From: Galbibacter sp. BG1
GTDB taxonomy: Bacteria; Bacteroidota; Bacteroidia; Flavobacteriales; Flavobacteriaceae
Reading direction: 5' to 3'
DNA: 64,000 bases
Assembly: GCF_013391805.1 (NCBI RefSeq)
Contig: NZ_CP058364.1
Location: forward strand, 1,612,501 to 1,676,500
Part shown: one piece after another, positions 36,366 through 45,687 of the stretch
Position numbering within the stretch: the first letter of the stretch is position 1
Layout of the letters: the number at the start of each line of letters is the position of its first letter
Position numbers and translations under genes: made by a program
The notes under the pieces: generated by a model
Databases searched by the model: none
What the model was told of the DNA's origin: nothing
What the model saw: the letters and a program-made list of their open reading frames with translations, nothing else

Positions 36366-37139
36366 ATGCCAGATTCACTAAAAATAGCAGCGATACAGAC
36401 CTCATTGGTTTGGGAAAACCCCAGTGCAAACAGAGAGTTGCTTCAGGAGAAAATTCAAATGGTTGAAAATGTCGATTTAATTGTGCTTCCAGAGATGTTT
36501 ACTAGCGGTTTTACCATGAATGCAGAAACGGTTGCGGAAGATAATGATGGGAAGACTTTGGCATGGTTAACACAATTGGCTTCAGAAAAAAACATGGCAA
36601 TTACGGGAAGCATTGCTTTTAAGGAGAATTCTAATTTTTACAACCGAATGTTTTTTGTAACCCCATCGGGAGAAGTATTTAAGTACGATAAACGGCATAC
36701 CTTTACATTGGCTGGGGAGGACAAAGTATATACCGCTGGAAAGGAAAAAGTAATTGTAAAATATAATGGTTGGCATTTGTGTTTACAGGTGTGTTACGAT
36801 CTGCGGTTTCCGGTTTTCGCAAGGAATGTGGAAGATTACGATGCAATGATTTATGTAGCCAATTGGCCCAATAAACGTGTCAATGCTTGGGATGTATTAT
36901 TGCAAGCCCGTGCGATTGAAAATATGTGCTATGTGGTAGGCGTAAACCGAATTGGTTTGGATGGAAATAACTTTGAATATAGTGGGCATTCGGCCGTGTA
37001 CGATCCTTTAGGGGAATCATTGGTTTACAGTGAGAACGAGGAATTACTATACGCCACATTAGAAAAATCGACCATCGAAAAATACAGAAGCGGACTCAAA
37101 TTCTTGGATGATCGCGATAGGTTTAGATTGTTGGATTGA
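36366..37139 (+). CDS. nitrilase-family omega-amidase (YafV-like)
   Basis: 257 residues, a compact carbon-nitrogen hydrolase. The Glu of the triad is in IVLPEMFTSGF, the Lys in YDKRHTFTLAGE and the nucleophile Cys in LCLQVCYDLRFPVFARN. These match the YafV/NIT2 group, which hydrolyses alpha-ketoglutaramate and related omega-amides, a repair or salvage role. A TATCTTTA box lies just before the ATG. It appears monocistronic. Confidence 0.88.
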   Translation: MPDSLKIAAIQTSLVWENPSANRELLQEKIQMVENVDLIVLPEMFTSGFTMNAETVAEDNDGKTLAWLTQLASEKNMAITGSIAFKENSNFYNRMFFVTPSGEVFKYDKRHTFTLAGEDKVYTAGKEKVIVKYNGWHLCLQVCYDLRFPVFARNVEDYDAMIYVANWPNKRVNAWDVLLQARAIENMCYVVGVNRIGLDGNNFEYSGHSAVYDPLGESLVYSENEELLYATLEKSTIEKYRSGLKFLDDRDRFRLLD

Positions 37140-37264
37140 GGGTGTTGAGTTATTGAGGTATTGAGGGCAGGAAAGTGGTTGCCTTCAAAATATCAGTAAT
37201 TTTACCAAACTAGGATCTTTAAATCTTAAACCAGAAAGAATTAACTTCCCGGATCCATCTTAAA

Positions 37265-38872
37265 CTACTGCAGAATAAACGTCTGTTCGATTTCCCAGTT
37301 CGCACGTAATTCCACCGGGTCTGGGTAATAACTAATACGTTCGGGCTGAATTTTTTTGAGGTAATTCCCAGTATCCCATTTTCCGTTGCCATTGCTATCG
37401 TGAATAACCCTAATCAAGTAGGTAGCGGGATCTATATTCCTAAATTCGTAAGCGTACTTTTTTTCTTTGATGAACATTTCCTGTTTTACCTCTCCATTAT
37501 TATCCGTAAGCTGCAAAATTATCGGGTATTGCTCTACGTTTTTAAGGTTGACGCGCATGCTCCCTAAATCCGCCAAGCTTTTAGTAGACGTATTATAGGT
37601 TAATGTATCGTTTACATCATTGTAAAAATCGGTTATCGCTCCGGGCAGTAACTTAACTTGGTATTTTTGATCTGGTTCTGTATCCCACTTCACACTTAAA
37701 ATATTATCGGTTTTGTTTAAGTTGCTTGTAAAATCTAAAAAAGCAGAATCTTTATTCATTACAGATATCAATTCTTTATTGAGGGTTTCCATTGGAGTGG
37801 AAGCATGAAGCTTTAAAGAATCGTTTAAACTAAATTTCTTATTTACTTGGGCAACTACCAGCGTATCGGCATACAATTCTTTTACACGAACGGTAAAGGT
37901 ATCTATGGTTTGTTCTTTCCCAACCTTAAAAACCAAAGAGTCGGCTTCAAAGGGAGTAAAGAAATAATTAAGGGTATCGGTTTTCATGTCTTTAAAAACC
38001 CGATAATCGTAATCAGCTGGCCTTTCAGATAACAATTCTATCTCCATGCCTTCTGGATTTCCTTCAAACCCAAAATAGATTTTATTTTTGGCAATTAATG
38101 AAGGTCTGTCGGGTTTAAATGCAGGAACTTCTTTGAACAAACTTATACCATAGATGGAATCTGTCGGGATTTTTATAAAGTGGTCTATAAATCCAATTTT
38201 ATCGGTCTTGGGGTCGAATTTATAATTATTGGCTTTGTCTTTTATGGCCACCATTCTGTACAGCCCTTCTTTTAAATAGGTGAGCCTAAAATTGGTAGAG
38301 CTGTCGAGGGTATTGGTTATGTAATTTGGTGGTTTTTGGTAGATGGTAGAGTCGGTATAAGCGGTATCCACCTCATATAGCATTACAGAAATAAAGGGGT
38401 CTGGTTTTTTTTGAACGGCATCCACCACAAACCCTTCCACCTCCAAAGAATCTAAATAGTCACCCGTGGAAAAAGCATAGGTAAAGAACGAATAGGGATT
38501 TTCTTCGGTATTGTCGACCACACTTTGCCCAAAATTAAAAACATAGGTGGTGTTTTCCTTTAAGGTATCCAATAATTCGATCTCCAAATATTTGCTGGCC
38601 CCTGATTGCGGAAAAATATAAGGTTGGTTTTTCAATGGGGGAGATACAATAAGCTGTTTTTGTAAATCCTTCAGTTTGATATATTCGTCGAAGGTAATTC
38701 TAATTTTATCTTCGCTAAAGTTTGTAGTGTTGTTTTCTGGATCGGAAGAGGTTATGTATGGCGGATCTACATCTTTAGGTCCTCCTTGAGGGGTGCCTCT
38801 TCTAGCACAACTAATTAAACAGATAATAATGCCAAAAAATAAACTATAACTTAAAAGGCTTTTAATGCTCAT
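37265..38872 (-). CDS. Ig-like-domain lipoprotein (Bacteroidota conserved)
   Basis: 535 residues from ATG at 38872; a TTG three codons upstream is less likely. The lipoprotein signal ends LISCARRGTPQGGPKDVDPPYI, a very conserved N-terminus in Bacteroidota proteins. It continues with an Ig-like domain (ITSSDPENNTTNFSEDKIRITFDEYIKL). The rest is beta-rich with FNFGQSVVDNTEENPYSFFTYAFSTGDYLDS and a C-terminal PATYLIRVIHDSNGNGKWDTGNYLKKIQPE, a calcium-loop-like motif. Function is unknown; location is the outer membrane or cell surface. Confidence 0.82.
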   Translation of the reverse strand: MSIKSLLSYSLFFGIIICLISCARRGTPQGGPKDVDPPYITSSDPENNTTNFSEDKIRITFDEYIKLKDLQKQLIVSPPLKNQPYIFPQSGASKYLEIELLDTLKENTTYVFNFGQSVVDNTEENPYSFFTYAFSTGDYLDSLEVEGFVVDAVQKKPDPFISVMLYEVDTAYTDSTIYQKPPNYITNTLDSSTNFRLTYLKEGLYRMVAIKDKANNYKFDPKTDKIGFIDHFIKIPTDSIYGISLFKEVPAFKPDRPSLIAKNKIYFGFEGNPEGMEIELLSERPADYDYRVFKDMKTDTLNYFFTPFEADSLVFKVGKEQTIDTFTVRVKELYADTLVVAQVNKKFSLNDSLKLHASTPMETLNKELISVMNKDSAFLDFTSNLNKTDNILSVKWDTEPDQKYQVKLLPGAITDFYNDVNDTLTYNTSTKSLADLGSMRVNLKNVEQYPIILQLTDNNGEVKQEMFIKEKKYAYEFRNIDPATYLIRVIHDSNGNGKWDTGNYLKKIQPERISYYPDPVELRANWEIEQTFILQ

Positions 38873-39068
38873 AATACCCAATTAAAGCTGCAAATTAACG
38901 ATTATTTTTAGTAACGTTGAAAATAAGATGTCATTGTAAAGAATAAGATTTTTAAATAGCAGCGTATCTGTTATGCAGAAACTACCGAATTAAAAAATGA
39001 CTAGATTATAGCCGTTTGAATTTATACTTAATTTGATAAATGCTTATATTAGTAAAAAAGATTGCTTT

Positions 39069-39305
39069 ATGAAAACTATAGATATTAGAAAGAAACTTAT
39101 TCAAGAAGTTAACCTTTCAAAAAATAGTAACCTTTTGGAAGAGCTTTATTATTTTTTAAATAAGGAAAATGAATTAGAAGAAGTATTTCAATTGAATGAA
39201 GCGCAAAAGACCGAAATAGAAGCTGCACGTCTTCAAATAAAAGAAGGACATTATTTATCCAATAAAAAGGCTAACAAGGATATTGAGAAATGGCTAAACG
39301 AATAA
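39069..39305 (+). CDS. antitoxin of a RelE/ParE-type pair
   Basis: 78 residues from the ATG at 39069 (MKTIDIRKKLIQEVNL), preferred over a start 12 codons upstream because the shorter form matches short acidic antitoxins. The body is helical with LEEVFQLNEAQKTEIEAARLQIKEGHYLSNKKANKDIEKWLNE, a typical toxin-neutralising C-terminus. The toxin start lies inside its last codons (16-base overlap), the usual arrangement. The antitoxin gene is intact whereas the toxin is frameshifted. Confidence 0.8.
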   Translation: MKTIDIRKKLIQEVNLSKNSNLLEELYYFLNKENELEEVFQLNEAQKTEIEAARLQIKEGHYLSNKKANKDIEKWLNE

Positions 39306-39602
39306 TTTGGTCTTCCAACCGCTCAGTCTAAAAGAAAAGAAATATTAAGCTATTGGGCAGAAAGGAATAAATCTAAAGAATTCAGCAAAAAACTTAACAA
39401 TCTTTTTCAAGAAGCCGTTCAATTAATTTCCTTATATCCTGATATAGGAAAACCAACCAGTAAACCCAATATTAGACTTAAAATTGTGAGGGACTATTAC
39501 ATCGTTTACGAATTTGAAAATGAGTTGATTTCTATTTTAACCATTTGGGATAGTAGACAAAACCCAGACAAGTTGCGTAAAGTTATAAACCCAGAAAAAT
39601 AA
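39290..39602 (+). pseudogene. RelE/ParE toxin, broken by a one-base insertion
   Basis: The ATG at 39290 encodes MAKRIIWSS and then meets a stop within 14 codons. The frame one base over reads PTAQSKRKEILSYWAERNKSK and continues to a proper stop at 39602, with typical toxin motifs (LYPDIGKPT, RDYYIVYEFEN, ILTIWDSRQNP). Removing one T from TCTTCC near 39311-39316 restores MAKRIIWSPTAQSKRK, a sensible complete toxin of about 103 residues. So the gene carries a +1 insertion, either a real inactivation or a sequencing error. Confidence 0.85.
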
Positions 39603-40301
39603 TTATGCGGTAATGGCAATGGTGGCAATGCTAATTTTTGTGCTTTCGTCCGCAGTAAAAGCCCTAGCACAGCTTTCGAGAGTGGCACCGGTAGTAATTA
39701 CATCATCTACCAAAAGCACATGCTTGTTAGATAAGTCAAGTTTGGTGCGCACCACATACTTCGTTTTTTCTTGGGAGCTCCTAGACAATCGGTCTTTTAA
39801 AGTTTGGGTAGTGGTATAAGTGGTGTTGAAAAGGATTTCTTCGGAATAGGTAGCACCCAATTGTGTGGCAATCTCTTTCCCAAATTTGGCAACTTGATTG
39901 TAACCACGCTGCTTTTGCTTTTTAGGATGTAATGGAACTGGAATTACAAAATCTATATGCTGAAACCTTTTTGAAGCGGCAAGTTCCTGTCCCATCCATT
40001 TCCCGAAAAAAACGCCAACCTCTTCTCGATTTTTGTATTTTAAATGGTGAATAAGCTGCTGAACGATTCCTTTTTTGTAATATCGCAAAAAGGAAGCGCC
40101 ATTTTCAATTTTTACCCTTCCAAACAAAATTTTTTCGGCTGGGTTGTCGTTTTCATTTATAAAATTTGTAATTGGTAATTCATGTCTGCATGAAACACAA
40201 AGGAAAGATGCATCATTTGGTATAATTTCCATACAGCCTAAACAAGTGGATGGAAAAAATAAATTTTCAAGATCATTTACTATCTTTACCCTTTTAATCA
40301 A
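39603..40301 (-). CDS. comF: ComF-family phosphoribosyltransferase-like protein
   Basis: 232 residues. A zinc-ribbon N-terminus (FFPSTCLGCMEI...FLCVSCRHEL) precedes a type I phosphoribosyltransferase domain with VPVPLHPKKQKQRGYNQ and the PRPP loop VLLVDDVITTGATLES. ComF is needed for uptake of single-stranded DNA in natural transformation. It converges on the toxin remnant; the two stops are adjacent. Confidence 0.92.
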   Translation of the reverse strand: MIKRVKIVNDLENLFFPSTCLGCMEIIPNDASFLCVSCRHELPITNFINENDNPAEKILFGRVKIENGASFLRYYKKGIVQQLIHHLKYKNREEVGVFFGKWMGQELAASKRFQHIDFVIPVPLHPKKQKQRGYNQVAKFGKEIATQLGATYSEEILFNTTYTTTQTLKDRLSRSSQEKTKYVVRTKLDLSNKHVLLVDDVITTGATLESCARAFTADESTKISIATIAITA

Positions 40302-40341
40302 TTCTAGTAGTTGAAGTTATATTCGAATTTAACTAATTTAA

Positions 40342-41262
40342 ATGAGTGCTCAAAAAAAGCAACTTGGTCAAAAAATAATATTAGGAGTTTTACTTTTATG
40401 TATCGCCGCCCTTACCGGATTCTCTTACTTTAATTATGTTGAAAGTGAAGAGAAAGTGTCGTTTTTAGAAAACGCAAAAGGGATGATTGTTGAAGACCTT
40501 GAAAGTATACAAAACGATTTGAATGATTTAGCCAAAGAGAATGAATCGCACATCAAGGAAATTGATTACAGCAGAAAGCGAATTGCCATGCTTATGGACT
40601 CTATAAAGCTACTGGAAGTAGATTACCAAATCTTGGGGCGTTACCGAAGGGAGTTGGCAGAAATACGAAAAGATAATAAAGAACTACACAAAATTACCGA
40701 CTCCATAAAAAAGCAAAATTTCTTGCTTTCCAAGGAAATAGACAGTACAAAACTTAGATATATCGAGTTGGAACGGTATTCCAATGCTTTAAAAAGCGCC
40801 AATGAGAATCTAACACAGTTTACAGATTCTTTAATCAACGAGAATATTGCGCTGTCCAGACAAATAGATAAAAACCCCTCTTTGAAAGTTTCTAATTTGG
40901 CAGGCATTGCTTATAAGGTGAGAAATAACGGAAAGGTTATTGAGACCAACCGTGTCAATAAAGCCGAGCGACTGCGAGCATGTTTTAATATTGCACCCGG
41001 AACACTTTTAAAACCTGGGGAAAAAGAATTCTATATTCAGTTTATAGATCCAAATAATAATATTTTAGGCAGCCGAAGCGCTGTTACCTTCAATAACAAA
41101 AAGCTTATTTACAGCAAAAAAATCGTAATCGACTACGAGAATAAACCTATGGGTATTTGCGATTATATTATCGTTGGCGGACTCGAAAAGGAAGGCGATT
41201 ATCGGGTAAATATTTTCTATCAAGAAAATTTGCTGGCATCTTCTGTTTTTAAGCTCAAATAA
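40342..41262 (+). CDS. coiled-coil membrane-anchored protein of unknown function
   Basis: 306 residues. One N-terminal membrane helix (IILGVLLLCIAALTGFSYF) is followed by about 170 residues of heptad-rich coiled coil (repeated LENAKGMIVEDLESIQNDLNDLAKE-like text), and then by a globular C-terminal part with KPGEKEFYIQFIDPNNNILGS and a final YRVNIFYQENLLASSVFKLK. The order resembles conserved Bacteroidota hypotheticals with a beta-sandwich end. Likely periplasmic. It may be transcribed with glyS, 35 bases downstream. Confidence 0.6.
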   Translation: MSAQKKQLGQKIILGVLLLCIAALTGFSYFNYVESEEKVSFLENAKGMIVEDLESIQNDLNDLAKENESHIKEIDYSRKRIAMLMDSIKLLEVDYQILGRYRRELAEIRKDNKELHKITDSIKKQNFLLSKEIDSTKLRYIELERYSNALKSANENLTQFTDSLINENIALSRQIDKNPSLKVSNLAGIAYKVRNNGKVIETNRVNKAERLRACFNIAPGTLLKPGEKEFYIQFIDPNNNILGSRSAVTFNNKKLIYSKKIVIDYENKPMGICDYIIVGGLEKEGDYRVNIFYQENLLASSVFKLK

Positions 41263-41285
41263 AATTCTAATTCTTCTAAAAAGTA

Positions 41286-41293
41286 TATTTTTG
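41286..41293 (+). promoter_or_regulatory. putative -7 box directly before glyS
   Basis: TATTTTTG matches TAnnTTTG and ends only four bases before the glyS ATG at 41298. If used, the transcript would be leaderless or nearly so. Confidence 0.4.
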
Positions 41294-41297
41294 CGAC

Positions 41298-42842
41298 ATG
41301 GCAAATCAAGATGATCAATTCAAGAAAGTAATTTCCCATGCCAAAGAGTATGGGTATATTTTTCCTTCAAGTGAAATTTACGACGGTTTAAGTGCTGTTT
41401 ACGATTACGCTCAAAACGGAACTGAACTCAAAAAAAATATTCGTGAATATTGGTGGAAGGCAATGGTGCAAATGCACGATAATATTGTGGGAATAGATGC
41501 TTCTATTTTAATGCACCCTACCACTTGGAAAGCCTCTGGCCACGTAGATGCTTTTAACGATCCTTTAATCGATAACAAGGATTCCAAGAAGAGATACCGT
41601 GCCGATGTTTTGGTGGAAGATTATGTCGCCAAAATTGAAGCTAAAATAGAAAAAGAGGTGACCAAAGCTGAAAAAAGATTTGGCGATGCTTTCGATAAGG
41701 AGCAGTTTGTAGCTACCAACCCGCGTGTTGTAAAATATAACGAACAGGCACAGGCTATTTTAAAGCGATTGGGACAATCGTTGGAAAAAGAAGATTTAGC
41801 CGATGTGAAAGCGCTTATTGAAGAGCTGGAAATTGCCGATCCAGAAACGGGAAGCAAAAATTGGACGGAAGTAAAGCAGTTCAATTTAATGTTTGGCACC
41901 AAATTGGGTGCTTCTGCAGATTCTGCGATGGATTTATACCTGCGTCCAGAAACCGCTCAAGGTATTTTCGTGAACTTTTTAAATGTTCAGAAAACAGGGC
42001 GTATGAAAATTCCTTTCGGGATTGCCCAAACAGGAAAAGCCTTTAGGAATGAAATTGTAGCCAGACAGTTTATATTTCGTATGCGTGAGTTTGAACAAAT
42101 GGAAATGCAATTCTTTATCAAGCCTGGAACCCAAAAAGAATGGTACGATTACTGGAAAGAAACCCGATTGAAATGGCATTTGTCATTAGGGATGGGAGCA
42201 GATAATTACCGTTTCCACGATCATGAGAAATTGGCTCATTACGCTGATGCCGCTTCGGATATTGAATTTAGATTCCCTTTCGGGTTCAAGGAATTGGAAG
42301 GAATTCATTCCAGAACCGATTTCGATTTGGCACAACATGAAAAATTCAGCAATAAAAAATTACAGTATTTCGATCCGGAAGAAAATAAGAGTTATGTTCC
42401 TTATGTATTAGAAACATCGATAGGTTTGGATAGAATGTTCTTAGCTGTATTTTCGAACGCCTTACAAGAAGAAGAATTGGAAAATGGTTCTACGAGAACG
42501 GTTTTAAAACTCCCTTCTGTATTGGCGCCAACTAAAGTAGCTATTCTGCCTTTGGTTAAAAAAGATGGATTGCCGGAAGTAGCCAGGGAGATTTTTGAAG
42601 AATTGAAATGGGATTTCAACGTAACTTACGATGAGAAAGATGCGGTAGGAAGAAGGTACCGACGCCAAGATGCGGCAGGAACACCTTTTTGTGTAACTGT
42701 AGACCACGATACTCTAGAAGATAAAACGGTTACCATAAGACACCGGGATACTATGGAACAAAAGCGAGTTAAGATTAGCGAGCTAAGAGATATTGTTTCG
42801 AAGGAAGTAGATATTAGAAATTGGTTGATGAAAACCAAATAA
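41298..42842 (+). CDS. glyS: glycyl-tRNA synthetase (alpha2 type)
   Basis: 514 residues. This is the dimeric, eukaryote-like class II GlyRS. The N-terminus KKVISHAKEYGYIFPSSEIYDGLSAVYDY is conserved; motif 2 lies in IPFGIAQTGKAFRNEI and RQFIFRMREFEQMEMQFF, and motif 3 in VLETSIGLDRMFLAVF. A C-terminal anticodon-binding domain (VAILPLVKKDGLPEVAREIFEEL) completes it. It charges tRNA-Gly in the cytosol. Confidence 0.96.
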   Translation: MANQDDQFKKVISHAKEYGYIFPSSEIYDGLSAVYDYAQNGTELKKNIREYWWKAMVQMHDNIVGIDASILMHPTTWKASGHVDAFNDPLIDNKDSKKRYRADVLVEDYVAKIEAKIEKEVTKAEKRFGDAFDKEQFVATNPRVVKYNEQAQAILKRLGQSLEKEDLADVKALIEELEIADPETGSKNWTEVKQFNLMFGTKLGASADSAMDLYLRPETAQGIFVNFLNVQKTGRMKIPFGIAQTGKAFRNEIVARQFIFRMREFEQMEMQFFIKPGTQKEWYDYWKETRLKWHLSLGMGADNYRFHDHEKLAHYADAASDIEFRFPFGFKELEGIHSRTDFDLAQHEKFSNKKLQYFDPEENKSYVPYVLETSIGLDRMFLAVFSNALQEEELENGSTRTVLKLPSVLAPTKVAILPLVKKDGLPEVAREIFEELKWDFNVTYDEKDAVGRRYRRQDAAGTPFCVTVDHDTLEDKTVTIRHRDTMEQKRVKISELRDIVSKEVDIRNWLMKTK

Positions 42843-42932
42843 TAAAACTGTTTTAAGCCATCATTGAAAGCTAAATCTGCCTGATCAATCTTCGGAAGAT
42901 AAGCTTATCTCAAGGTAGCGGATTAAATATAG

Positions 42933-43045
42933 AGGTTGTTCAAAAAGTTATCTGGAGAACATTTCTGTCTAATTGAGCGTAGTCGAAATCATGAATTTCT
43001 CGGCTAAGCTCTAAAAGAAAGCTCAATTTACTTTTTGAACAACCT
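42933..43045. repeat. 113-bp MITE/REP-like inverted-repeat element
   Basis: Perfect 16-base arms (42933-42948 and 43030-43045) enclose a nested inverted pair AATTGAGC (42971-42978)/GCTCAATT (43021-43028) and a small GAAAT/ATTTC pair. The inner text TTGAGCGTAGTCGAAAT resembles interspersed repeats found in many flavobacterial intergenic regions (from memory). The element has no gene and could also act as a terminator between glyS and the convergent receptor gene. Confidence 0.75.
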
Positions 43046-43054
43046 TTTTGTTTT

Positions 43055-45436
43055 TTAAAATGTTACCGTGGCTCCCACTAAAAAGTTAATCCCCGCCTGA
43101 GGATAATAACCAGTTCCGTTCAAAGTAGACACAGATCCATCGTTGTTGGAAACATCATAGGTATAATAGTATCCATTGGAGATGTATTCCACATCAAAAA
43201 TGTTGTTGACCAAACCACTTAGTACAATCGACTTAAAGAAACTGTTGGTTTTTAAAGTGTATTGTAGATTTAAGTCGTTCACGAAATAAGCACTTAATTT
43301 AGAATTTTCGGCATCGGTATTTCCCAGATATTGTTCTGAGACATATTTTGATAGGAAAGAAAACTGTAGGCTTTTTGTTGGAGTGTAGGTAAAGTTGTTG
43401 CCCGCTATAAAATTAGGGGAGTAGGAAATGTTGGTGTTGCCCAGTTCTTGTAGCTCTCCGTCTATTTGTGTTACGAAATCTACGTTTTTGTTACTGCTCA
43501 AAGCAAAATTAGGCTGAAGAAAGAATTTCTCTGCAAAACGGAAGGTTGCATCCACTTCCAACCCTAAACGGTAGCTGTCTCCCACATTCTCACGTAGTGG
43601 CGCCCCTACATCGTTAAGCTCCCCAGTAAGCACCAATTGGTTTTTATAACGCATGTAATACGTATTGGCATTTATTTTAATGTTTGGTTTTGCGTAGCGC
43701 CAACCCAGCTCAAAATCGTTAAGGGTTTCCGGCTCTGGATCGCCACTTTCATAATCATTACGGTTGGGTTCTCTGTTGGCTCTGGCATAAGAGAAATAAA
43801 GACTGTTATCTTCATTTAGATGGTAAGTAAGTCCGGCTTTCGGATTAAAAAAGTTGAAGTCGTCGTCCACCAAACCAGTTTCGTTCCCATTAGCTTGGTA
43901 AGACACCCGGCGGTATTGCATGTCTCCATACAAACTCAGATTATCAGTAACCGAATAGATGAGTTTGGCGTAGCTATTAAAGTCGGTTTTAGTTGAGTTA
44001 TCATCATAATACCGGTCTCTAATTTCACTATCGGTAGCATATCTTGCCCAAATAATCTCCCCAAAATGGTCGCCTTCATATTTGTTCAAGGCCCCACCGG
44101 CTATGAATTCAATTTTTTCGTTTTTGTATTCCGCAGAAAAAGTTGTTCCGTAGAAATCGTTATCCAACCATCTTCTTCTAATTAAATCGGTGGTGTTTAT
44201 GGTGTCTCCATTGACGGTAATCGGGTCGAAACCATAGGTGGCAAAATCATCGTCTTGGCGATACTGCTCAAAGAAACCTCTTCCTTTGGTGTAATGGATA
44301 GCAAGATTGGTACTCCAGTTTTGGTTTAAGCGCTCGTTCCAATGCAGTTGAAAATGGTCTTGCTTGTAATCGTCCACCTCATTATCGTAATAGTCTACAA
44401 TATTCCCTTCGGCGTCATAGATAGCACCCGCACTGTTAAAAGTTCTACCATAAGCATCTATTTGATACTGCTCTACACCGTTCCAAGATTGATAGGTTTT
44501 TTCTTGTCCTCCAAAAACCAGTGCTTTTATCAAGGTATTTTCATCTACATAAGCACCTTGTAAGAAATAAGACTCAAGATCTGATGAAGCCCTGTCGATA
44601 TAACCGTCGGATTTTATTCGGGACAATCTTCCGGAAACCTCAATATGATCGTTTAATTTACCTGTACTGAATTTTATGTTGGCTCTGCGCGTATCGAAAC
44701 TTCCGATCGAACCTGAAATTTCTGCATAGGGATCCTGGGAAATAGCATCGGTAAGCAAGTTTAAACTGGCACCAAAAGCCCCTGCTCCATTGGTAGAAGT
44801 TCCCACACCGCGCTGTAATTGTAAATTTTCTGTGGAAGAAGCGAAGTCAGGCATGTTCACCCAAAACGTCCCATGGGATTCCGAATCGTTGTAAGGGATC
44901 CCATTGATGGTAACATTAACACGTGTCGCGTCGCTACCTCGTACACGAATACCCGTATATCCAACGCCCGCTCCAGCATCAGACGTAGTAACCACCGAAG
45001 GCATATAGCTCATAAGCACAGGAATGTCCTGTCCTAAATTCCTTGGCGCCATTTCTTCCGCCGTTAGATTGGAATAGGTTACCGGCGCATCCCCGCTTAC
45101 CCTTATGGCAGAAACCAACACTTCGTCCAGCATAACGTCTTTTTCAGAAATTTGGACATTCAATTCGGTGTCTTTGGAAACTTGAAGGGTTTTTATAATA
45201 GGTTTTTGCCCCGAAAAATTAAAGGTAATTGTTTGTTTTCCCTTGGGAACCGTTAACTCGTAATAACCATTTGCATCGGTTTGTGTACCCGCATCACTTT
45301 CTTTGTGCAAAACGGTAGCACCGGGAATGGGCACATTTTCTTGATCTGTAAAAACTCCGGAAACTTGAAATTCCTGAGCATTGGTTATGCCTGCAGAACA
45401 CAGTAATAAACTAAAAAAGATGAATAAAAACTTCAT
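43055..45436 (-). CDS. TPP-controlled TonB-dependent receptor (putative thiamine/precursor uptake)
   Basis: 793 residues. It has a signal peptide ending TNAQ, a CarboxypepD_reg-like domain (QVSGVFTDQENVPIPGATVLHKESDAGTQTDANGYYEL), a plug (PVLMSYMPSVVTTSDAGAGVGYTGIRVRGSDATRVNVTINGIPYND) and a beta-barrel ending GINFLVGATVTF. The TPP riboswitch in its leader indicates that expression falls when thiamine pyrophosphate is high. That makes thiamine or a thiamine precursor the best guess for its ligand. No inner-membrane PnuT or thi biosynthetic gene lies next to it. Confidence 0.9.
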   Translation of the reverse strand: MKFLFIFFSLLLCSAGITNAQEFQVSGVFTDQENVPIPGATVLHKESDAGTQTDANGYYELTVPKGKQTITFNFSGQKPIIKTLQVSKDTELNVQISEKDVMLDEVLVSAIRVSGDAPVTYSNLTAEEMAPRNLGQDIPVLMSYMPSVVTTSDAGAGVGYTGIRVRGSDATRVNVTINGIPYNDSESHGTFWVNMPDFASSTENLQLQRGVGTSTNGAGAFGASLNLLTDAISQDPYAEISGSIGSFDTRRANIKFSTGKLNDHIEVSGRLSRIKSDGYIDRASSDLESYFLQGAYVDENTLIKALVFGGQEKTYQSWNGVEQYQIDAYGRTFNSAGAIYDAEGNIVDYYDNEVDDYKQDHFQLHWNERLNQNWSTNLAIHYTKGRGFFEQYRQDDDFATYGFDPITVNGDTINTTDLIRRRWLDNDFYGTTFSAEYKNEKIEFIAGGALNKYEGDHFGEIIWARYATDSEIRDRYYDDNSTKTDFNSYAKLIYSVTDNLSLYGDMQYRRVSYQANGNETGLVDDDFNFFNPKAGLTYHLNEDNSLYFSYARANREPNRNDYESGDPEPETLNDFELGWRYAKPNIKINANTYYMRYKNQLVLTGELNDVGAPLRENVGDSYRLGLEVDATFRFAEKFFLQPNFALSSNKNVDFVTQIDGELQELGNTNISYSPNFIAGNNFTYTPTKSLQFSFLSKYVSEQYLGNTDAENSKLSAYFVNDLNLQYTLKTNSFFKSIVLSGLVNNIFDVEYISNGYYYTYDVSNNDGSVSTLNGTGYYPQAGINFLVGATVTF

Positions 45437-45582
45437 TCGTAATTGTTTTACGAATAAAAGGGGTTGTTATTCTTGTTTGTTTGTTAAATTGATTGTTTGC
45501 CTTTGTAAATGCTTTGGTTGTAATCTATTTGTTGACCTAATGAAGTCTATTAAGATAACAACCAAACATTTTTTTGTTGTTC

Positions 45583-45677
45583 GGCCCTCCCTAAACAGCA
45601 TTACCTGTTCTAGGTTCCATGGGTATAATCTCAGCCTGTTTTAATGATGATCTAATCATTAAAAAAAGCACCCCTTT
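45583..45677 (-). promoter_or_regulatory. TPP riboswitch (THI element)
   Basis: On the reverse strand the leader reads GGGGTGC, then after a variable stem CTGAGATTATACCC, GAACCTAGAACAGGTAATGC and finally AGGGAGG. These are the conserved aptamer blocks of the thiamine pyrophosphate riboswitch in the right order and spacing. It lies about 150 bases upstream of the TonB receptor start and controls it. The bases from 45437 to 45582 include GGTTGTTAT and ATAACAACC, complementary stretches that could make the expression platform. Confidence 0.95.
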
Positions 45678-45687
45678 TGAGATGCCG

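Noticed and set aside
39033-39068. Twelve-codon N-terminal extension of the antitoxin
   Set aside because: The extension has no similarity to antitoxins, and MKTIDIRKK is the natural beginning.
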